Part shown: positions 8,134-17,235 of the stretch, in pieces
How positions within the stretch are numbered: position 1 is the stretch's first letter
How the letters are laid out: every line of letters starts with the position of its first letter
From: Sphingobium baderi
Lineage (GTDB): Bacteria > Pseudomonadota > Alphaproteobacteria > Sphingomonadales > Sphingomonadaceae
Length of the DNA: 64,000 bases
Reading direction: 5' to 3'
Assembly: GCF_001456115.1 (NCBI RefSeq)
Contig: NZ_CP013264.1
Location: forward strand, 3,490,501-3,554,500
The notes under the pieces: generated by a model
Told to the model about the DNA's origin: nothing
The model's database searches: none
What the model saw: only the letters and a program-made list of their open reading frames with translations
Program-made: the position numbers and the translations under genes

Positions 8134-9150
8134 ATGATGCCGCGCCCGCCGATGCTCCTTTTTCCTGGCTTTTTCCTGGCGGCGGGTCTTGCTGCCACGG
8201 CGGCGGAAACACGCGGAAATAAGGACAGCCCGGTCAGCGTCATCGAAAACCAGCCCGTCTGGAAAATGCAGCAGGTGGTGGCCAATGCGGTAACAGTCCC
8301 ACCCTCCACCTATATCGTCAAAGCAGGCGAAACGCTGCGCGGCGTCGGCAATCGCAGCGGGGCCGGATCGGAAAGCATCGCGCGGGCCAATGCCCTCAAA
8401 TATCCCTATCTCATCCGGGAAGGGCAGAAGCTTCTCATTCCGGGCGGGCGCTATCATCGTGTGTCGGAAGGGGAAACGGGCATCGCCATCGCCGCCGCCT
8501 ATGGCGTGGCATGGAGCCGGATTGTTGATATCAACGCCCTTCCCGAACCCTATATCCTACGCAACGGCCAGCGCCTGCTGCTGCCCGATGACGCCGCCCG
8601 CAAGCCCAGCACGATGGAGGCACGCGCCGCCGCTTTCCGGATCGACATTGACGATGTCCTGACTGGCGGCCAGCCCGCGAGCGGCCAAAGCGGGCGGCCT
8701 GCGGCTTCCAGCCAGCCGCGCGCCCTGCCCTCCAATGTACCCATTACGGAGCCGGCGCAATTTACCGGCGGCTTCGCTTGGCCAGCGCATGGAGCTTTAT
8801 TGTCGCGGTTCGGGCCCGGCACGGCTGGCGCGCGCAATAATGGCATCGACATCGCAATTCCCGCCGGAACGCCCATCCGCGTGGCCGCCAATGGCGTGGT
8901 TGCCTATGCGGGCGACAAGGTGGCCGTATTCGGCGGACTGATGCTCGTCAACCATGGCGACGGCTGGGTGAGCGCTTACGGCCATGCGAGCCGGGTTGAC
9001 GTGGTGCGTGGCCAAAAGGTGCGAAAGGGACAGATCATCGGTTTGAGCGGCGACAGCGGTTACGCCAGCCGTCCCAAATTGCATTTCGAATTGCGTAAGG
9101 ATCTGACGCCCGTCAATCCACTCGATCATCTGCCAAGGGAGCAGCAATGA
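8134..9150 (+). CDS. nlpD: NlpD-like LysM/LytM (M23) envelope factor, degenerate active site
   Basis: The 338-residue protein has a hydrophobic N-terminal export signal and two LysM-like modules (YIVKAGETLRGV near residue 56, YHRVSEGETGIAIAAAYGV near 107). After a linker comes a LytM domain at about 226-330. In that domain the first zinc-ligand His is replaced by Asn (NNGIDIAIPAGTP), as in E. coli NlpD, while YGHASRV and LHFELRK keep later histidines. Degenerate LytM factors usually activate cell-wall amidases at division rather than cut peptidoglycan. The ATG at 8137 is nearly equivalent. The stop overlaps the next start (ATGA). Confidence 0.82.
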   Translation: MMPRPPMLLFPGFFLAAGLAATAAETRGNKDSPVSVIENQPVWKMQQVVANAVTVPPSTYIVKAGETLRGVGNRSGAGSESIARANALKYPYLIREGQKLLIPGGRYHRVSEGETGIAIAAAYGVAWSRIVDINALPEPYILRNGQRLLLPDDAARKPSTMEARAAAFRIDIDDVLTGGQPASGQSGRPAASSQPRALPSNVPITEPAQFTGGFAWPAHGALLSRFGPGTAGARNNGIDIAIPAGTPIRVAANGVVAYAGDKVAVFGGLMLVNHGDGWVSAYGHASRVDVVRGQKVRKGQIIGLSGDSGYASRPKLHFELRKDLTPVNPLDHLPREQQ

Positions 9151-10208
9151 AGGTCAGGTCCATCCCCTTGCGATCGCCCATGGCCGGTTTCCTGCGTCGG
9201 CGATCCTCTCTTCCCATATGGGCAGACCTTGTGTGGCGCGTGGCACTGGTATTCGGGCTCATCGCGCTTGTCCTGCTGATCCACTGGATCGGCCGCGACG
9301 GATTGAAGGATACGCTGGACAATAATATCAGCTTTGTGGACGTGCTCTACTTCACCACCGTCACGGTGACGACGGTAGGTTATGGCGATATCGTGCCGGT
9401 CAGCCCGGAAGCCCGGCTGTTTGAAGCGATATTGGTGACGCCCATCCGATTGTTCGTGTGGCTAATCTTTTTGGGAACAGCCTATAATCTTTTTTTCCGC
9501 AATATCCTCTACAGGTGGCGCATGGCACGCATTCAGGCCGATCTGCACAATCATATCATCGTCACCGGCTTTGGCACGTCCGGCAGCGAAGCTGTGCGCG
9601 AGTTGCTCGCGCGAGGCGTCGATGCGCGGGAGATCGTGGTCGTCGATCCGATCGAACGGGCGCTGACCGAAGCGGAGGAGATGGGCTGCAACGTCATGTG
9701 CGGCGATTCCACGCGAGACAAGACGTTGAAGGACGTGGCAATCCACCGCGCACGCAGCATGATCGTATCGGCGGGGCGGGATGACACCTCCATCCTCATC
9801 ACGCTGACGGCGCGGCATCTGGCGCCTCGTCTGCCGATCAGCATAGTGGTGCGGAATGAGGACAATGAATTGCCAGCGCGGCAGGCGGGCGCGACCACCG
9901 TCATCAATCCCGTCAGCTTTGCCGGGCTGCTGCTGGCAGGGAGCACCAGCGGACGGCATATTGCGGACTATATGGCCGATCTGGCGGCATCGGGCGGACG
10001 CGTGAAACTCAATGAGCGGTTCGTGCTGCCGGAGGAAATCGGAAAGCCGCTGTCCGCCATCACCACGGGCCTTGGCGTCCGGGTGTATCGGGAGAATCGG
10101 CCCATCGGCTTCTGGGAAGATGCCGCAAAGCAACTCCAGACCGGCGATATGATCATCGAGATCGTCGGTGAAATCGGCGAAGAAGGCCTCGATTCCGCTC
10201 CATTTTAA
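9147..10208 (+). CDS. Two-TM potassium channel with RCK/TrkA-N domain
   Basis: The 353-residue protein has one membrane helix at about 30-47, a pore loop with the K+ selectivity filter TVGYGD (76-81), a second helix at about 93-115 and a cytoplasmic RCK domain starting [18 protein letters not shown]. It resembles MthK-type ligand-gated K+ channels. The RCK_C part (about 250-350) carries the [14 protein letters not shown] region. The gene overlaps the NlpD-like gene by four bases, so the two are probably translated together. Ion selectivity follows from the filter; the gating ligand cannot be told. Confidence 0.9.
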   Translation: MKVRSIPLRSPMAGFLRRRSSLPIWADLVWRVALVFGLIALVLLIHWIGRDGLKDTLDNNISFVDVLYFTTVTVTTVGYGDIVPVSPEARLFEAILVTPIRLFVWLIFLGTAYNLFFRNILYRWRMARIQADLHNHIIVTGFGTSGSEAVRELLARGVDAREIVVVDPIERALTEAEEMGCNVMCGDSTRDKTLKDVAIHRARSMIVSAGRDDTSILITLTARHLAPRLPISIVVRNEDNELPARQAGATTVINPVSFAGLLLAGSTSGRHIADYMADLAASGGRVKLNERFVLPEEIGKPLSAITTGLGVRVYRENRPIGFWEDAAKQLQTGDMIIEIVGEIGEEGLDSAPF

Positions 10209-10254
10209 GCAGGCCGTGACATTTGGTGCGAAAATCCTTATGTGCGCGCCGATC

Positions 10255-11631
10255 ATGGCAACCAAAATCCCTTCGCCACCCAAGGTCGGCATGGTGTCGC
10301 TCGGCTGTCCCAAGGCCTTGGTGGATAGCGAGCGCATCCTGACGAAGCTGCGTTCCGATGGCTATCAGATGTCGCCGGACTATTCCGGCGCGGACGTCGT
10401 GCTGGTCAACACCTGCGGATTTCTCGATTCGGCGAAGGAAGAATCGCTGGAGGCCATTGGCGAGGCGATCGCGGAAAATGGCCGCGTCATCGTCACCGGC
10501 TGCATGGGCAATGAAGCGGAGTTGATCCGCGCGAAATTCCCGCAGGTTCTGGCCGTCACCGGCGCGCATCAATATGAGGCGGTGGTGAGCGCGGTGCATG
10601 AAGCATCGCCGCCCGTGCCTAACGCCTTTGTCGATCTGGTGCCCGAGGGCGGGCTGAAGCTGACCCCGCGCCACTATAGCTATGTAAAGATCAGCGAGGG
10701 GTGCAATCATCGCTGTTCCTTCTGCATCATCCCTTCGCTGCGCGGCGATCTGGTCAGCCGCAGGGTGGATGCAGTGCTGCGCGAGGCGGAAAAGCTGGTG
10801 CATGCGGGCACGAAGGAATTGCTCATCATCAGCCAGGACACATCGGCTTATGGCGTCGATACCCGGCATGAGGCGCGCAATTGGAAGGGCCGCGAGGTTC
10901 GCGCGCATATGACCGATCTGGCGCGGGAACTGGGTCAGCTTCGTACCGGCGAGGGGACGCCGCCATGGGTGCGGCTCCATTATGTCTATCCCTATCCGCA
11001 TGTGGATCAGGTGATCCCGCTCATGGCCGAAGGATTGCTGACACCCTATCTGGACATTCCGTTCCAACACGCTTCGCCCAATGTGCTCAAAGCCATGAAG
11101 CGCCCGGCCAATGAAGCCAAGGTGCTGGACCGAATCCGCAAATGGCGTGACATATGCCCGGACATCGCGATCCGATCGTCCTTCGTCGTCGGCTTCCCTG
11201 GCGAGACGGAGGCGGATTTCGAATATCTGCTCAACTGGCTGGGCGAAGCCCAACTCGACCGGGTCGGCGCTTTCCGATTCGAGCCTGTCGAGGGCGCTGC
11301 GGCCAACGCTTTACCCGATGTGGTGCCTGAAGAGGTGAAGGAAGAGCGCTATCAGCGGATCATGGAGAAGACCGCCGCCATCTCCGCCGCCAAGCTGGCC
11401 GCCAAGGTGGGGCGGACGATGCCCGTCATCATCGACGAGATTGGCGAACCGGATGAGGATGGCTCCATCGGCGCTACGGCGCGCAGCCAGGCCGACGCGC
11501 CGGAAATCGACGGCAATGTCTTCCTGCGCGATGTGGGCGAAGGCCGGCAGCCGGGCGATATAGTGACGGTACTGATCGAGGATGCCGATGAGCATGACCT
11601 CTATGGCGTGCCGCAAGGCTCCACTGCATAA
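10255..11631 (+). CDS. rimO: Ribosomal protein uS12 methylthiotransferase RimO
   Basis: The enzyme has the three RimO/MiaB domains: UPF0004 ([17 protein letters not shown]), radical SAM with the cluster motif in [17 protein letters not shown], and a C-terminal TRAM domain. It adds a methylthio group to an aspartate of ribosomal protein S12. Extra 4Fe-4S cysteines are visible at GCPK, NTCGF and TGCMG. The ATG at 10255 is preferred because conserved sequence begins just after it; the in-frame ATG at 10240 is also possible. Neither has a clear ribosome-binding site. Confidence 0.96.
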   Translation: MATKIPSPPKVGMVSLGCPKALVDSERILTKLRSDGYQMSPDYSGADVVLVNTCGFLDSAKEESLEAIGEAIAENGRVIVTGCMGNEAELIRAKFPQVLAVTGAHQYEAVVSAVHEASPPVPNAFVDLVPEGGLKLTPRHYSYVKISEGCNHRCSFCIIPSLRGDLVSRRVDAVLREAEKLVHAGTKELLIISQDTSAYGVDTRHEARNWKGREVRAHMTDLARELGQLRTGEGTPPWVRLHYVYPYPHVDQVIPLMAEGLLTPYLDIPFQHASPNVLKAMKRPANEAKVLDRIRKWRDICPDIAIRSSFVVGFPGETEADFEYLLNWLGEAQLDRVGAFRFEPVEGAAANALPDVVPEEVKEERYQRIMEKTAAISAAKLAAKVGRTMPVIIDEIGEPDEDGSIGATARSQADAPEIDGNVFLRDVGEGRQPGDIVTVLIEDADEHDLYGVPQGSTA

Positions 11632-11634
11632 GGT

Positions 11635-11662
11635 GGCGGGCGGTTGGACAGCACCGCCCGCC
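11635..11662. terminator. Bidirectional hairpin between rimO and the DUF3298 gene
   Basis: GGCGGGCGGT and ACCGCCCGCC form a 10-bp perfect stem between two convergent stops. There is no long T run, so efficiency as an intrinsic terminator is uncertain. Confidence 0.55.
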
Positions 11663-11673
11663 CAGAATGAAAC

Positions 11674-12522
11674 TCACCGTGCCGGGACGAAGGCGTCCTG
11701 ATACTCCGTCTTGATCGCCTTGCGGATCGCTCCGTCGATCGGGAGCGCCACATCGTAGGTGCCCTCCGCATAGGGACCGGCGCTATAGGGGCCGACCACC
11801 ACGGTGACGCCATCGATCAACTTGCCATCCTTCGATGTCAACACCAGCACTTCCTTCATCGGATCAATGCATCTGGTGAAATCGTCGTCACCCCGGATTA
11901 CGCGCGCGCCACGCTTTTCCGCGCGCTGCCGGTCGAGTTCAGCGCAAAAGCGGTCATGTATTGCTGACGCGAACGCCGTGGAGGACGTCATCATTGCCGC
12001 GAGGCTGGTTTCGAGCTTGGCGTGACGATCCCATAGCAATGTATCATAGCCCGTCATGCCATGCGCGCCACCCGTGAAGATGTAGGTCTGCGACTTCAGC
12101 GCCAGAAACCGCGGCGTATCGGCCGTCACCGTCCAGCGCGTCTCCAGGCTGTGCGGACGGAAGGGATAACCTGCATCCTTGGCCGACTTCTGGTCCTCGC
12201 GCGCCATTTTGAGGGCGTTGGCCTTTGCCTCTGCCATCGCTTTGCCGAGTTTGGACGACAATGCGGGAACCGCCGCCGCTTGCCCCGGATAGGCATAGAC
12301 GAACTCCAGCAGGTCGGTCTTTTCGGAAAGCGCGAAGGGTTTGCCAACCGGAACCGGCGGAGGAGCTTCGCCCGCCATGCGGTTGGCAAAGCTGGCCACT
12401 TCTTCGTCGGTTACGCGATTCGCCGACGCGGCATTATCGTGAGAGGATGGCGAACAGGCAGACGTGAAAAGGGCCGCCGTTGCCAGCGACCCCATCGTCA
12501 CGCCAAGGCGGGTATAACGCAT
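11674..12522 (-). CDS. DUF4163/DUF3298 (RsiV-like) domain lipoprotein
   Basis: The 282-residue protein has a lipoprotein-type signal ending in TSACSP, so it is probably anchored to a membrane facing the periplasm. The body includes LALKSQTYIFTGGAHGMTGYDTLLWD, the central motif of the PdaC/RsiV-like region, and a C-terminal DUF3298 part with VVVGPYSAGPYAEGTYDVALPI. Relatives include the extracytoplasmic part of anti-sigma factor RsiV, which binds lysozyme, but no sigma gene is near here. Its ATG at 12522 shares one base with the stop of the small upstream gene, so the two are likely co-translated. Confidence 0.7.
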   Translation of the reverse strand: MRYTRLGVTMGSLATAALFTSACSPSSHDNAASANRVTDEEVASFANRMAGEAPPPVPVGKPFALSEKTDLLEFVYAYPGQAAAVPALSSKLGKAMAEAKANALKMAREDQKSAKDAGYPFRPHSLETRWTVTADTPRFLALKSQTYIFTGGAHGMTGYDTLLWDRHAKLETSLAAMMTSSTAFASAIHDRFCAELDRQRAEKRGARVIRGDDDFTRCIDPMKEVLVLTSKDGKLIDGVTVVVGPYSAGPYAEGTYDVALPIDGAIRKAIKTEYQDAFVPAR

Positions 12523-12725
12523 CAATGAACCTTTGCCGCAGCCATGCAGCGTTCGCTGATCGCCTTTCGCATATAATCGCTCTGGAAAGCCCGGCCGGCA
12601 TTGGACCAGCCTTCCGCGATCAGCGCCCTCTCAATCGCATGGGCGCCATCGAACCGGCCACTTTCCGCCAGCTTGTAGGCGCGGGCGCGAATGGCCTGCA
12701 GGCTGCTGTCATCAGCGTGGAACAT
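12522..12725 (-). CDS. Small conserved-looking protein of unknown function
   Basis: The 67-residue protein starts MFHADDSSLQAIRARAYKLAESGRFDGAHAIERALIAEGW and is helical and charged with no membrane segment. AAGGAG lies at good distance before the ATG at 12725. The stop TGA and the following lipoprotein ATG share an A (TGATG), which indicates translational coupling. No family was recognised. It faintly resembles the 69-aa protein at 16563-16772 in its middle part. Confidence 0.65.
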   Translation of the reverse strand: MFHADDSSLQAIRARAYKLAESGRFDGAHAIERALIAEGWSNAGRAFQSDYMRKAISERCMAAAKVH

Positions 12726-12870
12726 CTCTATTCTCCTTCAAGCTTCCTAATCGGTCTGATCCTAAGCCGGCAATTGCCCGGCTGCAAAGGACGGCAGGAC
12801 CAACCGACTGGATCGAACGACGAAAAATGCGCTTTCCATCACCGCCGCCTTTCCCTTACATCCCTGCCGC

Positions 12871-14259
12871 ATGACCGACTTTTCCGACCTGTTCAAAGCC
12901 GACAACGATCAGCCTGCCCGTTTGATCCACCTTGTGGACAGCAATCGGTTTGAAAGCTGGCTGAACGAGCAGTCCGAACCGGTTCGGGCACTTGTCGGCG
13001 CGCAGAAATTTCGTGGAAAAGCAAGTGAACATGCCATCCTGCCTGCACAGGGAGACGATAGCTGGTCCGTAGTTGCCGGCGTCGCCAATCATAAAAAGCT
13101 AGGCACATGGTGCCTTGCTAAACTAGCCGAAGTCCTACCCGAAGGCACTTATCGGCTGAGCGAAGGCGCGCCCGGCGCTGCAGCATTGGGTTGGCTGACC
13201 GCACAATATCGCTTTGGCCGCTATCGCAAGGAGGACAATCCGGTTGGCCCCCGCACGCTGCTGACCAAGGACATCGGGCGCATCGACACCACCGTGCAAT
13301 TGGCCAATGCGGTCGCACTCGTCCGCGATCTGGTCAACACGCCCGCCGCAGACATGGGGCCAGCGCAGCTGGAAGACGCGGCAAGAGTGCTCGCCAAACG
13401 CCACGATGCCGCGTTTACAGTCACCAAGGGTGATGAACTGGAGCAGGGTTATCCCATGATCCATGCCGTTGGAAAAGCGGCGGACAAGAGCTTCGCTCCC
13501 CGCCTGATCGAACTGCAATGGGGCGATCCGGGAAAGCCGCGCATCGCCATCGTCGGCAAGGGCATTTGCTTCGACAGTGGCGGCTTGGACATCAAGCCGG
13601 CTTCGGCCATGCTCCTGATGAAAAAGGATATGGGTGGGGCCGCCCATGCCCTTGCACTCGCGCAGCTGGTGATGGGTGCCCGTTTACCCGTGCGACTGCA
13701 CCTTCTGATCCCGGCAGCCGAGAACGCAGTGGGCGGCAATGCCTTCCGTCCCGGCGACATATTGAAGAGCCGCAAGGGAATAAGCGTCGAAATCGGCAAT
13801 ACCGATGCAGAAGGCCGGTTGGTGCTGGGCGATGCGCTGGCCCGGGCGAGCGAAGACAAGCCGGACCTCATCATTGATTATGCCACGTTGACGGGCGCCG
13901 CGCGCGTTGCGGTCGGCCCCGATCTTCCTGCCCTGTTCGCCAATGACGATGATGTTGCCGCCGCCGTGAGTGCGGCAGGCGCGGAAGTGGACGATCCAAG
14001 CTGGCGCCTGCCGCTGTGGGACGGTTATGCCGACATGCTGAAGTCCGACACGGCCGACATCAACAACGCAGGCGAAGGCGGCTTTGCAGGCGCCATCACG
14101 GCGGCGCTTTTCCTTCGGCGGTTCGTACCAGACGATACACCCTGGTTGCACATTGATACCTTCGCCTGGAGGCCGTCGGCACGGCCGGGCAGGCCGAAGG
14201 GTGGCGAAGCGCTTGGATTGCGGGCTATTTTCAGATTTTTGCAGCAGCGTTACGGTTAA
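12871..14259 (+). CDS. Leucyl aminopeptidase family protein (M17)
   Basis: The 462-residue enzyme carries the M17 catalytic signature NTDAEGRL near residue 312 and the metal-binding blocks GKGICFDSGGLDIKP and MKKDMGGAAHALALA, with LTGAARVAVG further on. These residues hold two metal ions and cleave N-terminal amino acids from peptides in the cytoplasm. The N-terminal 150 residues are divergent, as in the shorter M17 branch often annotated PepB-like rather than classical PepA. The gene stands alone, divergent from the small protein/lipoprotein pair. Confidence 0.92.
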   Translation: MTDFSDLFKADNDQPARLIHLVDSNRFESWLNEQSEPVRALVGAQKFRGKASEHAILPAQGDDSWSVVAGVANHKKLGTWCLAKLAEVLPEGTYRLSEGAPGAAALGWLTAQYRFGRYRKEDNPVGPRTLLTKDIGRIDTTVQLANAVALVRDLVNTPAADMGPAQLEDAARVLAKRHDAAFTVTKGDELEQGYPMIHAVGKAADKSFAPRLIELQWGDPGKPRIAIVGKGICFDSGGLDIKPASAMLLMKKDMGGAAHALALAQLVMGARLPVRLHLLIPAAENAVGGNAFRPGDILKSRKGISVEIGNTDAEGRLVLGDALARASEDKPDLIIDYATLTGAARVAVGPDLPALFANDDDVAAAVSAAGAEVDDPSWRLPLWDGYADMLKSDTADINNAGEGGFAGAITAALFLRRFVPDDTPWLHIDTFAWRPSARPGRPKGGEALGLRAIFRFLQQRYG

Positions 14260-14327
14260 CTGGATTAAAGCCAACAATCCTTCACATCCGTTACGCAACC
14301 GGATTGGCCATCGTGCGTTAGGGGCTC

Positions 14328-14735
14328 ATGGATGCCTCTACTGCCAAAGAATCGGTGACGCAAAAAAATCGTCCCGGCATCGGGCCGCTTAGCCAATGGA
14401 TGCAGACCCTGGTCGATTATGTCCGATCGGGAAAGCCCGACCTGACCAATCGTCAGATGGCCCTGATGATGACGGTTTATATCGATTCCGGGCCTCACAC
14501 CGTTCGCGGATTGGCCGAAGTGCTCCATGTTTCCAAGCCGGTTATCACCCGCGCGCTCAACAAGCTTTCCGCGCTTGGCTATGTGCGGCGGGAGCGCGAT
14601 GCCGCCGATCGGCGCAATATTTTCATAGTACGCACACCCAAGGGGGCGGAATTCCTTGACGCCTTTCACCATTTCATCGCAGGAACCGCGCGCGATGAAC
14701 GTCATAGATACACCCACGCGGATCGCTCCGCCTGA
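14328..14735 (+). CDS. MarR-family transcriptional regulator
   Basis: The 135-residue protein has the winged helix of MarR: TNRQMALMMTVYIDSGPHTVRGLAEVLHVSKPVITRALNKLSALGYVRRERDAADRRNIFIVRTPKG. The recognition helix lies in KPVITRALNKL and the wing in RERDAADRRN. Its ligand is unknown. Its last 41 bases overlap the NlpC/P60 gene in another frame, which suggests one operon with that gene and argC. Confidence 0.85.
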   Translation: MDASTAKESVTQKNRPGIGPLSQWMQTLVDYVRSGKPDLTNRQMALMMTVYIDSGPHTVRGLAEVLHVSKPVITRALNKLSALGYVRRERDAADRRNIFIVRTPKGAEFLDAFHHFIAGTARDERHRYTHADRSA

Positions 14736-15603
14736 AAGAATCCGATTCAAGCTGGAAGGCAGGTCGGTCGCACTGGACGGCCGCGTTCATGCAACACGCG
14801 GCGATCTTGCCGACGTGTCGCTGGCCGGCGTGCTGTTTTCCGCTCATTATGCACGCGCGATCAAACTGACATGCGTCGCTGCCGGCGCGCCCTTGCTGTC
14901 GGCGCCCGGCGCCACGGCGCAGGCGGTGAGCGAACTGTTGCGGGGCGACATTTTTCATGCGCTGGATTTCACGACCGATTGGGCATGGGGATTTTGCGGC
15001 CATGACGGTTATGTCGGATATGTCCGGCGGGAAGCGCTGGATGCGCTGGAAGAGGCAACCCACCGGATTACGGCACCTTGTGCGCCCCTGTTCAGCGCCG
15101 CCGATATCAAGGCGCCCGTGGTGGACTATTGGCCCCGCAGCGCTGTGTTCGCGGGCGAAGAAGATGGCGCCTTCATCATGACCGGCGAAGGCTTTATCCA
15201 CAGTCGACACGCTAAAACGATCGGTGAGAAAGAAACCGACTGGACAGCGGTCGCGGAACGCTATCTGGGCCAACCCTATATATGGGGTGGGCGCGGCCAT
15301 CGGGGAGTCGATTGTTCGGGTCTCGTGCAAGTCGCACTCGAACAGTGCGGTATCAGCGCGCCGCGCGATACGGACCTGCAAAGCGAAGGAATCGGTTCGC
15401 CCCTTCCCGGCGATGTGCCGCTACGCCGGGGGGATTTCGTCTTTTTCCCAGGCCATGTGGGCATCATGACAGATGGCGATAGGCTGTTGCATGCCAACGC
15501 GCATTGGATGGCCGTGGTGGTCGAGCCTTTGACCGATGTCGTCGCGCGATTGCAGGCGGAACATGCCGATCCCATCATTGCGCGGCGGAGGATTGGCGCA
15601 TGA
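14695..15603 (+). CDS. NlpC/P60 (C40) family cysteine peptidase
   Basis: The 302-residue protein has two N-terminal SH3-like segments (residues about 60-170; GHDGYVGYVRREAL is typical) and a C-terminal NlpC/P60 domain. The catalytic Cys is in HRGVDCSGLVQ (C207) and the His in FFPGHVGIM (H254). Such enzymes cut peptidoglycan stem peptides. No signal peptide is seen, so it may act inside the cell on recycled peptides. It starts inside marR (41-base overlap) and its stop overlaps the argC start (ATGA). Confidence 0.88.
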   Translation: MNVIDTPTRIAPPERIRFKLEGRSVALDGRVHATRGDLADVSLAGVLFSAHYARAIKLTCVAAGAPLLSAPGATAQAVSELLRGDIFHALDFTTDWAWGFCGHDGYVGYVRREALDALEEATHRITAPCAPLFSAADIKAPVVDYWPRSAVFAGEEDGAFIMTGEGFIHSRHAKTIGEKETDWTAVAERYLGQPYIWGGRGHRGVDCSGLVQVALEQCGISAPRDTDLQSEGIGSPLPGDVPLRRGDFVFFPGHVGIMTDGDRLLHANAHWMAVVVEPLTDVVARLQAEHADPIIARRRIGA

Positions 15604-16544
15604 CGACTCATATCTTCATCGACGGCGGCGTCGGCACGACTGGTCTTGAAATCGGCGAACGGTTGGCCGGACGGCCGGAATTGACGCTCATCGCGCTCGA
15701 TGAGAAGGACCGGAAGAACGCAAGCGCGCGGCGCGATGCGCTAAACGGCGCGGACATCGTGCTTCTATGCTTGCCCGACGATGCTGCGCGTGAAGCGGTG
15801 GCGCTGATCGACAATGACCGGACGCGCGTGATTGACGCCTCAACGGCGCATCGCGTGACCGATGGCTGGACATACGGCTTTCCCGAACTGGAGCCGGGAC
15901 ATCGCGAAAAACTCGCCCATTCACGCTTCGTCGCCAATCCGGGGTGCTGGCCGACCGGCTTCCTGGCTTTGGTGCGACCGCTGACACTGGCAGGGCTTCT
16001 GCCGGCAGAGTGGCCCGTGACTGTATCTGGGGCATCGGGCTATTCAGGCGGCGGCAAATCCATGATCGCGGAATTCGAAGGTTCCGACGGCGCTCCCACA
16101 GCCTTCCGCGCCTATGGCCTCAATCTGGCGCATAAGCATGTTCCGGAAATGACGCGCTATTCCGGTCTCGTGCATCCGCCGATCTTCGCGCCCGCCGTCG
16201 CCAACGTGCATCGCGGCATGGTGGTGGAGGTGCCGCTGCAATTACGCGCCATGCCGGGCAGACCTTCAGTAGCCAGCCTGCACGAAGCCCTGACCGCCGC
16301 TTATGCGGACTCGCCGATCGTCACGGTCGTGCCGCTGGAAGAAAGTGCCGGCATGACCCATCTGCGGGTCGAGCATGTCGGTGCGACCGATCGCCTCACG
16401 CTGTTCGTTTTCGGTAATGAGGACAGCGGGCAAGTGCGTCTTGCTGCCGCACTCGACAATCTGGGCAAGGGCGCCGCGGGTGCAGCCGTTCAGAATCTGA
16501 ATATTCTGGCCGGGTTGCCGGAAACTTCGGGACTGCGCCTCTAA
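15600..16544 (+). CDS. argC: N-acetyl-gamma-glutamyl-phosphate reductase, short type
   Basis: The 314-residue enzyme begins MTTHIFIDGGVGTTGLEIGERL, a nucleotide-binding loop, and has the catalytic cysteine in VANPGCWPTG (C116). The C-terminal half contains HKHVPEMTRYSGL and the VRLAAALDNLGKGAAGAAVQNLN block. It reduces N-acetylglutamyl phosphate in arginine synthesis. The length and sequence match the shorter AGPR class 2 form found in alphaproteobacteria. Four-base overlap with the NlpC/P60 gene places it in the marR-led operon, an odd partnership for a biosynthetic gene. Confidence 0.93.
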   Translation: MTTHIFIDGGVGTTGLEIGERLAGRPELTLIALDEKDRKNASARRDALNGADIVLLCLPDDAAREAVALIDNDRTRVIDASTAHRVTDGWTYGFPELEPGHREKLAHSRFVANPGCWPTGFLALVRPLTLAGLLPAEWPVTVSGASGYSGGGKSMIAEFEGSDGAPTAFRAYGLNLAHKHVPEMTRYSGLVHPPIFAPAVANVHRGMVVEVPLQLRAMPGRPSVASLHEALTAAYADSPIVTVVPLEESAGMTHLRVEHVGATDRLTLFVFGNEDSGQVRLAAALDNLGKGAAGAAVQNLNILAGLPETSGLRL

Positions 16545-16562
16545 AGTTGCCTCTCCCCCGGA

Positions 16563-16772
16563 TCAGTGAATGGTGCCGAGCGGCTGGTCATGGGAAAGCA
16601 GGACGATCAACCTCTCGATCTGTCGCCAGCGGCAGAAATGGACGTGATTGCCCAGATCGCGGCTGCGATCTGCGCGCGCGGCGGCTTCATAGCCGGCATT
16701 GTCGCCGAACAGGTTGATCAGTTCGGCCGCTTGCTCATAGCTTTTGCGATCCGAAAGATATGGCACGTGCAT
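16563..16772 (-). CDS. Small protein of unknown function
   Basis: The 69-residue protein starts MHVPYLSDRKSYEQAAELINLFG and includes YEAAARADRSRDLGNHVHFCRWRQIERLI. It is rich in charged and aromatic residues with one cysteine and no signal or membrane segment. GGGGGAA lies just before the ATG at 16772, which fixes the start although the frame stays open upstream. It is convergent with argC. No family recognised. Confidence 0.6.
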   Translation of the reverse strand: MHVPYLSDRKSYEQAAELINLFGDNAGYEAAARADRSRDLGNHVHFCRWRQIERLIVLLSHDQPLGTIH

Positions 16773-17000
16773 CGATTCCCCCATTCGGCATAGCCCCCAC
16801 GGCTTTCCATCCCCCCTCAAATAGCGTGCCATTTGTTCGTTTTGAGAGATAGAGCGGGATAGGAAAGTATACCGCCCATTAGCCAAATCCCTATCCGGCA
16901 CGAAAATCCCATAAAGGGACAATCCGTTCAAAAACGGGGCAGAGGCGATTGCGAACAAAAGCGGCTGGCCTTGGCGGTCGGCTCATGGCAATGGCCAGAC

Positions 17001-17174
17001 ATGACGACAGGAAAGAACAACCCCACCGGCGCCGGTGCCATCATTGCCCTGCTGATCCTGGGCGGCGCAATCGTGGGCGGACTGATGGGGCAACCCAGCG
17101 CGGGTCTTTTGATCGGCGCAGTCGTAGGCATGGTGATCGCCTTGTTGCTATGGCTCCGCGAGCGCGGAAAATAG
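17001..17174 (+). CDS. Small two-helix membrane protein
   Basis: The 57-residue protein starts MTTGKNNPTGAGAIIALLILGG. Two hydrophobic Gly-rich helices (about 11-29 and 34-53, GLLIGAVVGMVIALLLWL) end in RERGK. It resembles glycine-zipper-type small membrane proteins but carries no named domain. The ribosome-binding site is weak. It precedes the PQQ dehydrogenase gene by about 60 bases. Confidence 0.6.
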   Translation: MTTGKNNPTGAGAIIALLILGGAIVGGLMGQPSAGLLIGAVVGMVIALLLWLRERGK

Positions 17175-17235
17175 CTGTCGGCCTGAACATCCTGTGCCTT
17201 GCCGTCAGGACCATGGCGGCATAGATGTGACCGCC

